A stretch of DNA of 64,000 bases from Micromonospora mirobrigensis. Lineage in GTDB: Bacteria > Actinomycetota > Actinomycetes > Mycobacteriales > Micromonosporaceae. The notes under the pieces are model-generated. The model had not been told where the DNA came from. It ran no database searches and was given only the letters and a program-made list of their open reading frames with translations. The stretch spans positions 1,426,001-1,490,000 of the forward strand of contig NZ_FMCX01000001.1 in NCBI RefSeq assembly GCF_900091555.1. The letters run 5' to 3'. This document shows, in pieces, positions 40,708 through 49,126 of this stretch. The position numbers and the translations under genes were made by a program. Position 1 is the first letter of the stretch, and each line of letters begins with the position of its first letter.

Positions 40708-41244
40708 ATGACGGACGCCCATGCCGTGAACCGGACGCTGGTGCTGCTCCGGCACGCCAAGGCCGAACAGCCCGGAGCGCGCCCCGACGCCGACCGCAAG
40801 CTCTCCGCGCGGGGACACGCCGACGCGGCCGCCGCCGGAGCCTGGCTGGCCCGGCACGGCCTCCTGCCCGACGTGGTGCTCTGCTCGGCGGCCCGGCGTA
40901 CCCGCCAGACCTGGCACGACGTGGCCCTCGGGATGACCGGCTCACCCCCGGAGGGGGGACCGGCGGGGCACGCGCCGACGGTCCGCTATGAGGCCGACGC
41001 GTACGAGGCCCGGCCCGAGGACCTGCTGGAGCTGATCCGCTCGGTCGACCCGGCCGCCGGCACGGTGCTGCTGGTCGCCCACAACCCGGGCATCTCCCTG
41101 CTCTCCGCCGGACTCGACCCGGAACGCGCCGACCCGGACGGCCTGCGCACCACCGACCTGGTGGTGCACGCGCCGACCTCGCCCTGGCCCGACCTGTCGC
41201 CCGGCGGCGCCCCCATCACCACCCGCCACACCGCCCGCGGCTGA
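40708..41244 (+). CDS. Histidine phosphatase superfamily protein, SixA-like
   Basis: A 178-residue phosphatase with the catalytic RHAKAEQ motif (RHG-type, His in LVLLRHAKAE near residue 15), a second conserved region LSARGHADAAAAGAWLA, Arg in CSAARRTRQTW and the second His in LLVAHNPGIS. This is the SixA (phosphohistidine phosphatase) branch by length and by RHAKA. The ATG at 40708 is used; a GTG two codons earlier is possible. It is flanked by two DUF6458 genes on the opposite strand. The next downstream feature is repeat copy 2. Confidence 0.88.
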   Translation: MTDAHAVNRTLVLLRHAKAEQPGARPDADRKLSARGHADAAAAGAWLARHGLLPDVVLCSAARRTRQTWHDVALGMTGSPPEGGPAGHAPTVRYEADAYEARPEDLLELIRSVDPAAGTVLLVAHNPGISLLSAGLDPERADPDGLRTTDLVVHAPTSPWPDLSPGGAPITTRHTARG

Positions 41245-41246
41245 GG

Positions 41247-41303
41247 TGCAAGGAGGGGCCCCCTGTTAACGCCTCCGGTATAGCAGGGGCCCCTTCTTAA
41301 CAC
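41247..41303 (+). repeat. Dispersed 57-58 bp dimeric palindromic repeat, copy 2
   Basis: Inverted relative to copy 1: AGGAGGGGCCCCCTGTTAAC, a GCCTCCGGTATAG linker, and AGGGGCCCCTTCTTAACAC. It begins two bases after the SixA-like gene's stop codon, between convergent genes. Confidence 0.85.
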
Positions 41304-41343
41304 GGGCGCGCCGGGTGCCGGGCAGCCAGCGCAGGACGCCGGG

Positions 41344-41613
41344 TCAGGATGGTGGTGCGGTCGGCGGCGGTGGGTCGGGCGGCGGCGGCATCATCGCGGT
41401 CGGGTGGGAGAGCCGGTTCTCCTCCACGATCAGGGTGCGCGCCCGCTTGCGCCGGTCCTGCCAGAACCAGAGCGTGGTGAGCAGGACGGCCAGTCCGGCC
41501 AGGATGAAGACCCAGCCGACCGCGCGCAGGTCGATCCACCAGACGTTGGCCCGGATGGCGAAGGTCATGATCGCGCCGAGCGCGATGAAGAAGATGGCGC
41601 TGCCAATGCCCAT
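41344..41613 (-). CDS. DUF6458 small membrane protein (paralogue B)
   Basis: An 89-residue paralogue of the 40301-40591 product: MGIGSAIFFIALGAIMTFAI, then WIDLRAVGWVFILAGLAVLL and an Arg-rich stop-transfer (WQDRRKRARTL). A Pro-rich C-terminus ends in PPPPDPPPPTAPPS. GGGGGAG lies about ten bases upstream of the ATG. Two copies in 1.3 kb, both opposite the SixA-like gene, suggest a local duplication. Confidence 0.88.
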   Translation of the reverse strand: MGIGSAIFFIALGAIMTFAIRANVWWIDLRAVGWVFILAGLAVLLTTLWFWQDRRKRARTLIVEENRLSHPTAMMPPPPDPPPPTAPPS

Positions 41614-41740
41614 GTGCGCTGCACTCCCCCGTGCGGTGGCCCTTGGGCGTGCTCGTGTGCCGTGGTCCGCGACGGTTACCCGCCCTGGCCGGCACCTATC
41701 CGGCCGGCCCCCGCATTTCGCCGCCGCCGGCGACCCGGAC

Positions 41741-41796
41741 AACTTCGGGGTAGTTGCTGCCTCCAGGTGACGGCAGGCAGCAACTACCCCGAAATT
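41741..41796. repeat. Palindrome with 22-base arms (TTCGGGGTAGTTGCTGCCT)
   Basis: Arms 41741-41762 and 41775-41796 are complementary at 21 of 22 positions around a 12-base loop. The length and near perfection exceed a normal terminator and suggest a REP-like mobile palindrome. Confidence 0.8.
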
Positions 41797-41860
41797 GCGC
41801 GCGGCGAGCGCGGGCGGCGAGCGGGCGCGCGCGGCGAGCGCGCGGGCGGGGTGGAGACGG

Positions 41861-41895
41861 CGGTGGCCGGCGAGCGTGACGCTCGCCGGCCACCG
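41861..41895 (-). terminator. Terminator of the acyl-CoA dehydrogenase gene
   Basis: Perfect 15-bp stem CGGTGGCCGGCGAGC / GCTCGCCGGCCACCG with a five-base loop, 18 bases past the stop. Confidence 0.85.
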
Positions 41896-41912
41896 TCAGG
41901 GTCGGATCGGGA

Positions 41913-43769
41913 TCAGAAGGCCTCTTCGGGGAGGTCCATGATCTCGAGGTCAGCGCCCTCGATGATCCGCCGGTCGGCGCCGATGCGGGGCAGGACCTCG
42001 CGGGCGAAGAACCGGGCGGCGGCCACCTTGCCGGTGTAGAACGCCTTGTCGGCCGTCGACACCTCGCCGGCCAGGGCCTGCAGCGCCACGTCCGCCTGCT
42101 TCTGGAGCAGCCAGCCGACGACCAGGTCGCCGATGGCCAGCAGGAAGCGGCGGCTGCTCAGGCCGACCTTGTAGAGGGAACGGGTGTCGCCGGACTGCGC
42201 CTCGCCCAGCCAGCCGGTCATCACGCCCAGCATGTTCTGGATCTCGGCGAGCGCCTTGCCGAGCGCCTGCCGCTCCTCCTTGAGCTGGCCGTTGCCGCCC
42301 TCGGTGGCGATGAACTCCTGGATCTCGCCGGCGACCGCCATCAGGGCCTTGCCGTTGTCCCGGACGATCTTCCGGAAGATCAGGTCGAGGCTCTGGATCG
42401 CGGTGGTGCCCTCGTACAGGGTGTCGATCTTGGCGTCCCGGACGTACTGCTCCAGCGGGTAGTCCTGGAGGAAGCCGGAGCCGCCGAAGGTCTGCAGCGC
42501 CTCGTGGCCGAGCAGCTCGTACGCCCGCTCCGAGCCGACGCCCTTGACCAGCGGCAGCAGCAGGTCGTTGACCCGCTTGGCCAGCTTGACGGCCTTCTCG
42601 TCACCGGCCGCCTCGGCGATGGCGATCTTGTCCTGCCAGCTGGCGGTGTAGCAGACCAGCGCGCGCAGGCCCTCGGCGTACGACTTCTGGAGCAGCAGCG
42701 AGCGGCGGACGTCCGGGTGGTGGGTGATGGTCACCCGCGGCGCGGTCTTGTCGGCCTGCTGGATCAGGTCGGCGCCCTGCACCCGGTTCTTGGCGTACTC
42801 CAGGGCGTTCAGGTAGCCGGTGGAGAGGGTGGCGATGGCCTTGGTGCCGACCATCATCCGGGCGTACTCGATGATCATGAACATCTGCCGGATGCCGTCG
42901 TGCTTCTCGCCGAGCAGCCAGCCCTTGGCCGGTACGCCGTGCTCGCCGAAGGTCACCTCGCAGGTGTTGGAGACCTTCAGGCCCATCTTGTGCTCGACGT
43001 TGGTGGCGTAGACGCCGTTGCGCTCGCCCAGCTCGCCGGTCTCGGCGTCGAAGTGGAACTTCGGCACCACGAAGAGGGAGAGGCCCTTGGTGCCCGGGCC
43101 GCCGACGCCCTCGACGCCGACCGGGCGGGCCAGCACGTAGTGGACGATGTTGTCGCTCAGGTCGTGCTCACCGGAGGTGATGAAGCGCTTGACGCCCTCG
43201 ATGTGCCAGGAGCCGTCGGGCTGCTGCACGGCGCGGGTACGGCCGGCGCCCACGTCCGAGCCGGCGTCCGGCTCGGTGAGCACCATGGTCGAGCCCCACT
43301 GCTTGTCGATGAAGAGCCGGGCCCACTTCTTCTGCTCCTCGGTGCCCTCGACGTGCAGCACGTGGGCGAAGGAGGGGCCGGAGGCGTACATCCAGATCGG
43401 GGCGTTGGCGCCGAGCACCATCTCGGCGAGCGACCACCAGAGGGCGCGCGGGGCGTTGGTGCCGCCCAGGGCCTCGGGGATGTCCAGCCGCCAGAACTCG
43501 GAGTCCATGAACGCCTGGAACGACTTCTTGAACGACTCCGGCAGCGGCGCGGTGTGCGTCGCCGGGTCGAAGACCGGCGGGTTGCGGTCGCTGTCCGTGT
43601 AGCTGGCCGCGAGGTCCTCGCGGGCCAGGCGGTCGACCTCGGAGAGGAAGCTGCGGGCGGTGTCGACGTCCAGGTCCGTGTACGGCGCCTGGCCGAACGT
43701 CCGGTCCGCCCCGAAGACCTCGAACAGGTTGAACTCGAGGTCCCGAAGGTTGCTCTTGTAGTGGGTCAT
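41913..43769 (-). CDS. Acyl-CoA dehydrogenase, FadE5-like
   Basis: A 618-residue flavoenzyme for the first step of fatty-acid beta-oxidation. The layout is that of long FadE5-type dehydrogenases with an extra C-terminal domain. Features include [17 protein letters not shown] (FAD contact), [57 protein letters not shown] and the catalytic-Glu motif [14 protein letters not shown]. The C-terminal part after residue 470 is helical. The promoter TTGTCG-N18-TACAGT is followed immediately by a TetR-type operator, so repression relieved by acyl-CoA is plausible. Alternative assignments within the ACAD family are possible. Confidence 0.92.
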   Translation of the reverse strand: MTHYKSNLRDLEFNLFEVFGADRTFGQAPYTDLDVDTARSFLSEVDRLAREDLAASYTDSDRNPPVFDPATHTAPLPESFKKSFQAFMDSEFWRLDIPEALGGTNAPRALWWSLAEMVLGANAPIWMYASGPSFAHVLHVEGTEEQKKWARLFIDKQWGSTMVLTEPDAGSDVGAGRTRAVQQPDGSWHIEGVKRFITSGEHDLSDNIVHYVLARPVGVEGVGGPGTKGLSLFVVPKFHFDAETGELGERNGVYATNVEHKMGLKVSNTCEVTFGEHGVPAKGWLLGEKHDGIRQMFMIIEYARMMVGTKAIATLSTGYLNALEYAKNRVQGADLIQQADKTAPRVTITHHPDVRRSLLLQKSYAEGLRALVCYTASWQDKIAIAEAAGDEKAVKLAKRVNDLLLPLVKGVGSERAYELLGHEALQTFGGSGFLQDYPLEQYVRDAKIDTLYEGTTAIQSLDLIFRKIVRDNGKALMAVAGEIQEFIATEGGNGQLKEERQALGKALAEIQNMLGVMTGWLGEAQSGDTRSLYKVGLSSRRFLLAIGDLVVGWLLQKQADVALQALAGEVSTADKAFYTGKVAAARFFAREVLPRIGADRRIIEGADLEIMDLPEEAF

Positions 43770-43798
43770 GCTCGCTGGCCCCGCTTCCGGACAGGTGT

Positions 43799-43814
43799 GT
43801 TACCGATCAGTAAC
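43799..43814 (-). promoter_or_regulatory. TetR-type operator at the fadE5-like transcription start
   Basis: GTTACCGATCAGTAAC is a 16-base palindrome with one mismatched pair. It begins six bases downstream of the -10 (TACAGT, 43825-43820, minus strand), so a bound protein would block initiation. The GTTAC...GTAAC form is common for TetR-family lipid-degradation repressors; the regulator itself is not in this window. Confidence 0.7.
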
Positions 43815-43819
43815 TCCAG

Positions 43820-43849
43820 ACTGTATTACTCGCGGGTAGGTACCGACAA
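43820..43849 (-). promoter_or_regulatory. Promoter of the fadE5-like gene
   Basis: -35 TTGTCG (43849-43844) and -10 TACAGT (43825-43820), spaced by 18 bases. Confidence 0.65.
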
Positions 43850-43909
43850 GCAGATCGGTGAAGTGAGCGCGATTACACACCTGCCGTTCATCCGACAGCC
43901 GGCGCCCGG

Positions 43910-45037
43910 TCACGCCTCGGCGGCGCCGACCTCCCAGCTCGGCACGGCCGCCGTGACCGCGCTGCGGGAGCCGGTGTACTCCATCAGGACCAGGGCGATG
44001 TCGTCGTCGAGCCGGCCGTGCACCCACTCGACCAGAGCGGTCTCCAGCGAGGCCAGCCCGTCGGCCACCGTGCCGTGGCCGAGCAGCCGCCAGGCCCGGT
44101 CGGCGGTGGGGAAGAACTCGCCGTCCCGGCGGGCCTCGCCCAGGCCGTCGGTGAAGAGCAGCAGGCGGTCGCCCGGCTCCAGCCGCTCGACCCGGGGACG
44201 GACCACCGGCATGAAGCCCAGCGGGGGCGCCGGGGCCGGTGGCTCCAGCGGGATGACCGCGCCCCGGCGCAGCAGCAGCGGCGGCGGGTGACCGCAGTTG
44301 ACGATGGTCAACGTGCCGCCCCGCTCCTCGACCAGCGCGGCGGTGACGAAGTCCTCGTCACCGACGTTGCGGGCCACCGCCCGGTCCAGGTCGGTGACCA
44401 CGGCCCGCAGGTCGGCCCGCTCGTGGGCCACGTGCCGGTAGGAGCCGAGGACGATGCTGGCCAGCCGGACCGCGTCGAGGCCCTTGCCGCGTACGTCACC
44501 GATGATCATGCGGACGCCGTACGGGGTGTCCATCGCCTCGTACAGGTCGCCGCCGATCTCCGCGGTGGCGGTGGAGGAGATGTACCGGCCGGCCACGGCG
44601 AGCGAGCCCACCTGCGGCCCGAGCGGGCGGAGCACGGCCTGCTGGGCCACCGCGGCCAGCTTGGAGAGCTCGGCGATCTGCTCGTCCTGCCGCTGGCGCA
44701 CCGCCGCCACGGCGCCGGCGATGGCGGTGGCCAGCGCGATGCCGGCCACGTTCACCGCGGTGACCAGGGACATCTCGCGTTCGGCGAGGGCGAAGCCGGC
44801 GCCGGTGAGGGTGGCCAGGGCACCCACCCCGAGCACCACCCGCCAGGAGGCCAGGGCGCCGGCGAGGAACGGGGTGGCCACCATCAGGGCGACGTAGTGC
44901 ACCGGCCGGCCGTCGGCCAGCTCGGCGGCGGAGACGATCGCGAGCAGCGCGAGGGCCGCGCCGAGTCCGGCGCGGGATCCGGGGGTCAGCGGGCTACGGC
45001 CCGAGCGCAGGGGTTGCATGGGTACACCGGACAGCAT
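43910..45037 (-). CDS. PP2C-type (SpoIIE-like) serine phosphatase with membrane domain
   Basis: A 375-residue protein. Four hydrophobic helices (residues about 25-110) lead through a linker helix (RQRQDEQIAELSKLAAVAQQA) to a SpoIIE/RsbU PP2C domain. Metal-binding motifs are EIGGDLYEA, IGDVRGKGLDAVRLAS, NCGHPPPLLL, LFTDGLGEAR and a C-terminal DDDIALVLM. It is probably a membrane-anchored phosphatase acting on an anti-sigma-factor-antagonist. No partner kinase or STAS gene is adjacent, so its target is elsewhere. The ATG at 45037 or the one six codons later could be used. Confidence 0.88.
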   Translation of the reverse strand: MLSGVPMQPLRSGRSPLTPGSRAGLGAALALLAIVSAAELADGRPVHYVALMVATPFLAGALASWRVVLGVGALATLTGAGFALAEREMSLVTAVNVAGIALATAIAGAVAAVRQRQDEQIAELSKLAAVAQQAVLRPLGPQVGSLAVAGRYISSTATAEIGGDLYEAMDTPYGVRMIIGDVRGKGLDAVRLASIVLGSYRHVAHERADLRAVVTDLDRAVARNVGDEDFVTAALVEERGGTLTIVNCGHPPPLLLRRGAVIPLEPPAPAPPLGFMPVVRPRVERLEPGDRLLLFTDGLGEARRDGEFFPTADRAWRLLGHGTVADGLASLETALVEWVHGRLDDDIALVLMEYTGSRSAVTAAVPSWEVGAAEA

Positions 45038-45069
45038 GCCTGATGGAACCGAACCCGGGAATGAACCTG

Positions 45070-45102
45070 CCCCGTCGTCCAGTCATGTTCTGGACGACGG
45101 GG
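45070..45102. terminator. Terminator between the RlpA-like and PP2C genes
   Basis: 13-bp stem CCCCGTCGTCCAG / CTGGACGACGGGG with a seven-base loop, 17 bases past the RlpA-like gene stop. Confidence 0.8.
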
Positions 45103-45118
45103 CGGGTACGCGGACCGG

Positions 45119-45802
45119 TCAGCCGAGCACCTCGTAGCGCACGGTCAGCTCGCCCAGGTCGACCGAGGCGATCGCCTCGAACGCGGCCCGGGACAGGTCG
45201 ATGCAGCGGCCGTCGACGTACGGGCCACGGTCGTTGATCCGCACCACGACCGACTTGCCGTTCTCCGGGTTGGTCACCCGGACCTTGGTGTTGAACGGCA
45301 GGGTCTTGTGCGCGGCGGTGAGGGCGCTCGGGTCGAACGTCTCGCCGTTCGCCGTCATCTGGCCCTCGTCGTAGAAGGACGCGCCGCAGGTGCCGCTGTC
45401 GACCACGGTGCTGGTGGGGGCGGCGGTCCGCTTGCTGGCGGTCGGCTTCGGGCTTGCCGTCCGGGTGGCGGTGGGCTTCGGGGCGGCGGTGCGCTCCCTG
45501 CCCCGGGACGCCGCCTGCGCGGACCGGGTCGCCTTCGGGCTGGCGGTCGCCGTCGCCGTCGGGGTGGCCGAGGCCGAGGCGGAGGCGGTCGGGCTGGGCG
45601 TGCCGGTGGGGCTGGGCGAGGTGGTCGGCGGCACCGTGCTCGGGGCGACGGTGTCCACCACGACCGGCGGGGCGGCCTCGCCGGCGGTGAGCTGCACGGC
45701 GCCGACGGTGCCGCCGACGGCGATGGCCACACCGACGGCCGCGGTCGCGGCGATGCCGGCCGGCGAGGAGAAGAAGCGGGTACGGGAGTGCCTGCCTGCC
45801 AC
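45119..45802 (-). CDS. RlpA-like double-psi beta-barrel protein, exported
   Basis: A 227-residue protein. The GTG start with AAGGA eight bases upstream gives [11 protein letters not shown] and a hydrophobic membrane/signal segment (residues about 15-38). A Thr/Ser/Pro/Ala-rich linker follows ([23 protein letters not shown], about 55-135). The C-terminal 90 residues are the RlpA barrel: [38 protein letters not shown] and the conserved Asp in [16 protein letters not shown]. RlpA barrels act on glycan strands lacking stem peptides or bind them. Single gene. Confidence 0.85.
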   Translation of the reverse strand: MAGRHSRTRFFSSPAGIAATAAVGVAIAVGGTVGAVQLTAGEAAPPVVVDTVAPSTVPPTTSPSPTGTPSPTASASASATPTATATASPKATRSAQAASRGRERTAAPKPTATRTASPKPTASKRTAAPTSTVVDSGTCGASFYDEGQMTANGETFDPSALTAAHKTLPFNTKVRVTNPENGKSVVVRINDRGPYVDGRCIDLSRAAFEAIASVDLGELTVRYEVLG

Positions 45803-45986
45803 CGGCCTGGTCCTTCCATCGATCGAACAAATCGGGTCGGACCGTAACGAGAGAAGCACTTCCGAAGTCAACGTGATCATGGTGGTATCGCCCGAATTGC
45901 AGGGATACGTGTAGCCGATCATCCGAGCCGCGGTGGGCCGAACGGCCCCACCCCGGCCCCGGCGGCGCCTGGCGCAGGATGGTCAC

Positions 45987-46538
45987 ATGCCCGGTGACCT
46001 GAGCGAACGCCTCGTCGCGCTGTTCCGCTGGATCGACCCCGGCCCGTCCAGCAGCCACCTGGTCAGCGACGTCTCCGGCTGGTGGCGCGACCCGGAGGTG
46101 CTGGCCGGCCTCGGTCCGGCCCTGGTGGAGCCGTTCCGGGCCGCCGCGCCGACCGTCGTCGTCGCCCCCGCGGTGACCGGGCTGATCCTCGGCCCGCTCG
46201 CCGCGACCGCGCTCGGCGTGGGGTTCGCGCCCGCGTACAAGGGGGGTGACGGGCGGGTGCCGGCCGGGGCGGTCAGCTGGGCGCAGAGCCCACCCGACTT
46301 CCGGGGACGCCGGGTCGACCTCGGCGTCCGGGACCGGCACCTCGGCGCGGGTGACCGGGTGCTCGTCGTGGACGACTGGGTCACCACCGGCGCCCAACTC
46401 CGGGCGGTGTACGCGATCTGCGCCACCCGGGGCGCGACCGTGCTCGGCACCGCCGCGGTGGTCCGGGACTGCCCGGCCGAGGTCGCCGCCGAGCTGCGGG
46501 TACGCGCCCTGCTCGACGCCGACCGGTTCGCGGCTTGA
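45987..46538 (+). CDS. Phosphoribosyltransferase-family protein
   Basis: A 183-residue protein with a PRPP-binding motif RVLVVDDWVTTGAQLRAVY (acidic pair followed by TTGA) and an upstream strand VVVAPAVTGLILGPLAA. This resembles adenine/orotate phosphoribosyltransferases, but I cannot name the base. The start ATG gives MPGDLSERLVALFRW; CAGGAT lies about seven bases before it, so it may be leaderless. It is divergent from the RlpA-like gene and ends 34 bases before the next gene. Confidence 0.82.
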   Translation: MPGDLSERLVALFRWIDPGPSSSHLVSDVSGWWRDPEVLAGLGPALVEPFRAAAPTVVVAPAVTGLILGPLAATALGVGFAPAYKGGDGRVPAGAVSWAQSPPDFRGRRVDLGVRDRHLGAGDRVLVVDDWVTTGAQLRAVYAICATRGATVLGTAAVVRDCPAEVAAELRVRALLDADRFAA

Positions 46539-46572
46539 CCTCCACCAAGCTTCATGTTCGACGATCGGCGCC

Positions 46573-47655
46573 ATGGAGACGGGGATTCTGGACGAGGCGT
46601 ACCGACGACTGCACCGCACCGGCCCGGAGTTCGAAGGCTGGCTCTCCAACCACGGGCCGATGGCCGTCGAGGCGCTGGTCCGCAACGGGGAGGCCGGCCG
46701 GGTGCACCGCTGGCTCGACGCGTACCTGCGGCGACTCGACGAGCTGCCCCGGGGGCTGCGGCCGATCGACGACTGGCGGGCGGCCCTCGGTGACCCGAAG
46801 CGGGCCGGCGACTGGCTCACCCACTTCGACCGCGAGCTGCGCGAACACCCCTGGCGGGAGGTGCTAGGCACCTGGTGGCCCCGGCTGCTGCCCGGGATCG
46901 CCGCCGGCGCCACCCATGGCGTTATCCGGGTCGGCCACGCCGTGCGGGCGCTGCACGACGGCGGCGACCAACCGCAGCGGCTCACCGAACTGGGCCAGGC
47001 CCTCGGCTACTGGGCCGCCCGCTGGCAGCCGGTGCCCGGCGCCGACGGGGTCGACCTCGGCCGGGCGGACGGGCCCGCCGGCCGGCACTCCGCCGAGGAG
47101 GGGACGGCGGAGCGCCCGGGACGCACCGACCTGATCGACGCGCTGGAGGGCCTGCCCCGGCTGCCGGACCGGACCGGCGGCATCCTCGACCGGCTCGGCC
47201 GGCTGCCGGACGTACCCGGATGGGAGGCGTCGCTCGCGGCGCCGCGCCCGGCGCGGACCCCGGCCGACGCGGAGCGCGGACTGGTCACGCTGGTGCACCG
47301 GGCGGCGCTGGACTACCTCCGGTTCGGCCACGAGAACCCGGTGATGCTGGTGCACGCGGTCACCGCGCCCACTGCGGTGCTGCGCACCCTGCCCGCCCTC
47401 GACCCCGAGCTCTGGGTCCCCAGCCTCACCGCGGCCTGGTCGGCCACCGCCGCCGTCACCGCCGTGTACGCCCCACCCCGGCCGGTCGCCGCGCCCGCGG
47501 TCGAGCCGGCCGAGCCGGCGGAGATGTTCGCCCGGGCGGCGCGGCACGGCGACGAGCACGTGGTCAAGCTCGCCGACGCCGTCCTCGACGCGCACGCGGC
47601 GACCGGGGACAGCCGGGTGCTGGCCGCCGCCGGATACGCCGGTCAGCTCATCTGA
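46573..47655 (+). CDS. Questin oxidase family protein (DUF4243-like)
   Basis: A 360-residue protein with the family's histidine-rich helices: SNHGPMAVEALVR, GAATHGVIRVGHAVRAL, DYLRFGHENPVMLVHAVTAP and GDEHVVKLADAVLD. The fungal founder, questin oxidase, performs a Baeyer-Villiger-type ring opening. Actinobacterial homologues have no known substrate and lack an obvious nucleotide motif. A Gly/Asp-rich insert near residue 155-185 is probably a loop. It follows the phosphoribosyltransferase gene by 34 bases; co-transcription is possible. Confidence 0.82.
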   Translation: METGILDEAYRRLHRTGPEFEGWLSNHGPMAVEALVRNGEAGRVHRWLDAYLRRLDELPRGLRPIDDWRAALGDPKRAGDWLTHFDRELREHPWREVLGTWWPRLLPGIAAGATHGVIRVGHAVRALHDGGDQPQRLTELGQALGYWAARWQPVPGADGVDLGRADGPAGRHSAEEGTAERPGRTDLIDALEGLPRLPDRTGGILDRLGRLPDVPGWEASLAAPRPARTPADAERGLVTLVHRAALDYLRFGHENPVMLVHAVTAPTAVLRTLPALDPELWVPSLTAAWSATAAVTAVYAPPRPVAAPAVEPAEPAEMFARAARHGDEHVVKLADAVLDAHAATGDSRVLAAAGYAGQLI

Positions 47656-47670
47656 TCGGGGGCGGATGGG

Positions 47671-47676
47671 TACAGT
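47671..47676 (+). promoter_or_regulatory. -10 element TACAGT of a leaderless promoter (ASCH gene)
   Basis: TACAGT is followed by seven bases and the ATG at 47684, without a ribosome site. Confidence 0.5.
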
Positions 47677-47683
47677 CCGCAGG

Positions 47684-48115
47684 ATGTGGCCTCGGATCGG
47701 TGGACTGCGCACCCTCGCCCTCGGCACCCCCGGTGACCTCCGCGCCCGGCTCAACGGCCTGGTGCTCGCCGGGGTGAAGACCGCCACCGCCGGCCTGCTC
47801 ACCGAGTACGCGCAGGAGCAGGAGAAGCTCGAGCACGTCGGCGAACGACTGGTCCTGGTGGACGACGACGACCGGTTCGTCGGGGTGGTCGAGGTGACCG
47901 GCGTCGAGGTGGTCCGCTTCGCCGACGTCAGCTGGGACTTCGCCCGCTCCGAAGGGGAGGGTGACCGCTCGCTCGACGAGTGGCGGGCCGGGCACGCCGC
48001 CTACTGGCAGCGCGAGGGCACCCCGGTCACCGACGACACCGACGTGGTCTGCATCCGGTTCCGGCTGGAGTCCGCCGGGGACGGTGGGATCAGCACCGGC
48101 GACCTGAGCACCTGA
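47684..48115 (+). CDS. ASCH-domain protein
   Basis: A 143-residue protein. ASCH motifs are visible: LVLAGVKTATAGLLTEY (residues about 25-40), the beta-barrel strand ERLVLVDDDDRFVGVVEVTGVEVVRF and SLDEWRAGHAAYWQRE. The family adopts a PUA-like, RNA-binding fold; some members are tRNA-acetylcytidine or nucleoside amidohydrolases. I chose the second ATG because it sits correctly after a leaderless-type -10; the ATG six codons earlier is possible. Confidence 0.85.
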   Translation: MWPRIGGLRTLALGTPGDLRARLNGLVLAGVKTATAGLLTEYAQEQEKLEHVGERLVLVDDDDRFVGVVEVTGVEVVRFADVSWDFARSEGEGDRSLDEWRAGHAAYWQREGTPVTDDTDVVCIRFRLESAGDGGISTGDLST

Positions 48116-48120
48116 GCGGG

Positions 48121-49041
48121 TCAGGCCGGCGGCGGGTTCGCGTCGACGGCGGCGCGGACGAACTCGCGTACCCGATTGGTGGTGTTGGTCTCCCGCCACA
48201 CCGGGCCGCGCAGGATCGGCGGCGCGTCGCGGATCGGCACGTAGGCCACGTCGGGCCGCGGGTAGTACCGGCGGGTGTGCTCGCCCACCGGCAGCACGCC
48301 CTTCCCCAGCGCCACCAGCGACAGCATCTCCGAGAAGGTGCCGCCGGCCGGCCCCTTCGGCACCGGTCGCCCGGACGGCGTCCGCTCGGGGGTCCGGTCC
48401 CGCTTGAAGCCGGCCGAGGTGACCGCCGGGTACTGGATCACCGGGTGGTCGGCCAGCACCTCCAGCGGGACCGACGCCTCGCCGGCCAGCGGATGACCCG
48501 CGGCCACCGCGAGGACCCGGGCCTCCGCCAGCAGCGCCGGGCCGCACGCCATGCCGTCGAACGGGTACGACGCGAGCAGCACGTCGATCGACCCGTCCAG
48601 CAGGCCGGACCGGGTGTTCGCCAACTGCGCCTCGTGCACGTGCACCGCGCACTCCGGGTGCCGCTCGGTGAAGAGGCTCACCGCCCGCATCAGCACCGGA
48701 GCGGTCCACTCCCCGAGGAACGCCACCCGCAGCTCGCCGGTGACGCCCCGCCCGGATTCCACCGCGCGCCGGACGGCGTCCTCCATCCCGGCCACCAGCG
48801 GCCGCAGGTCGTCGGCGAGCCGGGCGCCGATCGGGGTCAGCCGGACCATCCGGCTGGTGCGCTCGAAGAGCGGCGCCCCGATTCGGCGTTCCAGCTTCTT
48901 CACCACGTGGCTGATCCGGCCGGTGGTGACCCGCAACCGCTCGGCGGTCCGGCCGAAGTGCAGCTCCTCGGCCAGGGCCAGGAACGTCTCGACCTCGTGC
49001 CGCTCCAGCAAGCCCGGCCCCCATCGTTGAATCTGGCTCAC
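48121..49041 (-). CDS. LysR-family transcriptional regulator
   Basis: A 306-residue regulator. The helix-turn-helix (VETFLALAEELHFGRTAERLRVTTGRISHVVKKLERRIGAPLF) lies at residues about 15-60. An effector-binding domain follows with LRVAFLGEW, LTERHPECAVHVHEAQ-type strands and VLPVGEHTRRYYP. GTG at 49041 is used, but the TTG immediately before LERHEVETF is equally plausible. It is divergent from the DUF1801-VOC pair, with a perfect nine-base palindrome in the shared region (49070-49090), so those genes are its likely targets. Confidence 0.87.
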   Translation of the reverse strand: MSQIQRWGPGLLERHEVETFLALAEELHFGRTAERLRVTTGRISHVVKKLERRIGAPLFERTSRMVRLTPIGARLADDLRPLVAGMEDAVRRAVESGRGVTGELRVAFLGEWTAPVLMRAVSLFTERHPECAVHVHEAQLANTRSGLLDGSIDVLLASYPFDGMACGPALLAEARVLAVAAGHPLAGEASVPLEVLADHPVIQYPAVTSAGFKRDRTPERTPSGRPVPKGPAGGTFSEMLSLVALGKGVLPVGEHTRRYYPRPDVAYVPIRDAPPILRGPVWRETNTTNRVREFVRAAVDANPPPA

Positions 49042-49069
49042 CGATCGTAGTCCGATCGGGGCTTGGTCC

Positions 49070-49090
49070 CGATCGTCGTCGCGACGATCG
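49070..49090. promoter_or_regulatory. Likely LysR operator between divergent genes
   Basis: CGATCGTCG and CGACGATCG flank a three-base centre (49070-49090), a perfect inverted repeat. A second, weaker CGATCGTAGTCCGATCG run lies at 49042-49058. Position between the regulator and its divergent neighbour is typical of autoregulating LysR proteins. Confidence 0.6.
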
Positions 49091-49126
49091 TGGAACGTGT
49101 CCGATCCTCCGGCGACGGGAGTTCCC

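Larger units (their letters stand above)
41614..41912. other. 299-base intergenic region with two large hairpins
   Basis: It lies between the acyl-CoA dehydrogenase stop and the second DUF6458 gene start. It contains the 22-bp-arm palindrome at 41741-41796, followed by a GC-rich tract of GCGGCGAGCG units (about 41800-41850) and a strong terminator (41861-41895). I see no coding potential. Confidence 0.6.

Noticed and set aside
44018..45043. Plus-strand frame opposite the PP2C phosphatase
   Set aside because: Antisense to a gene with all PP2C metal motifs; His/Gly/Arg-rich without recognisable domains.
45803..45922. Longer N-terminus of the RlpA-like protein (MIGYTYPC...)
   Set aside because: The GTG at 45802 with AAGGA leads directly into a signal-type helix; the extension would place about 40 polar residues before it.
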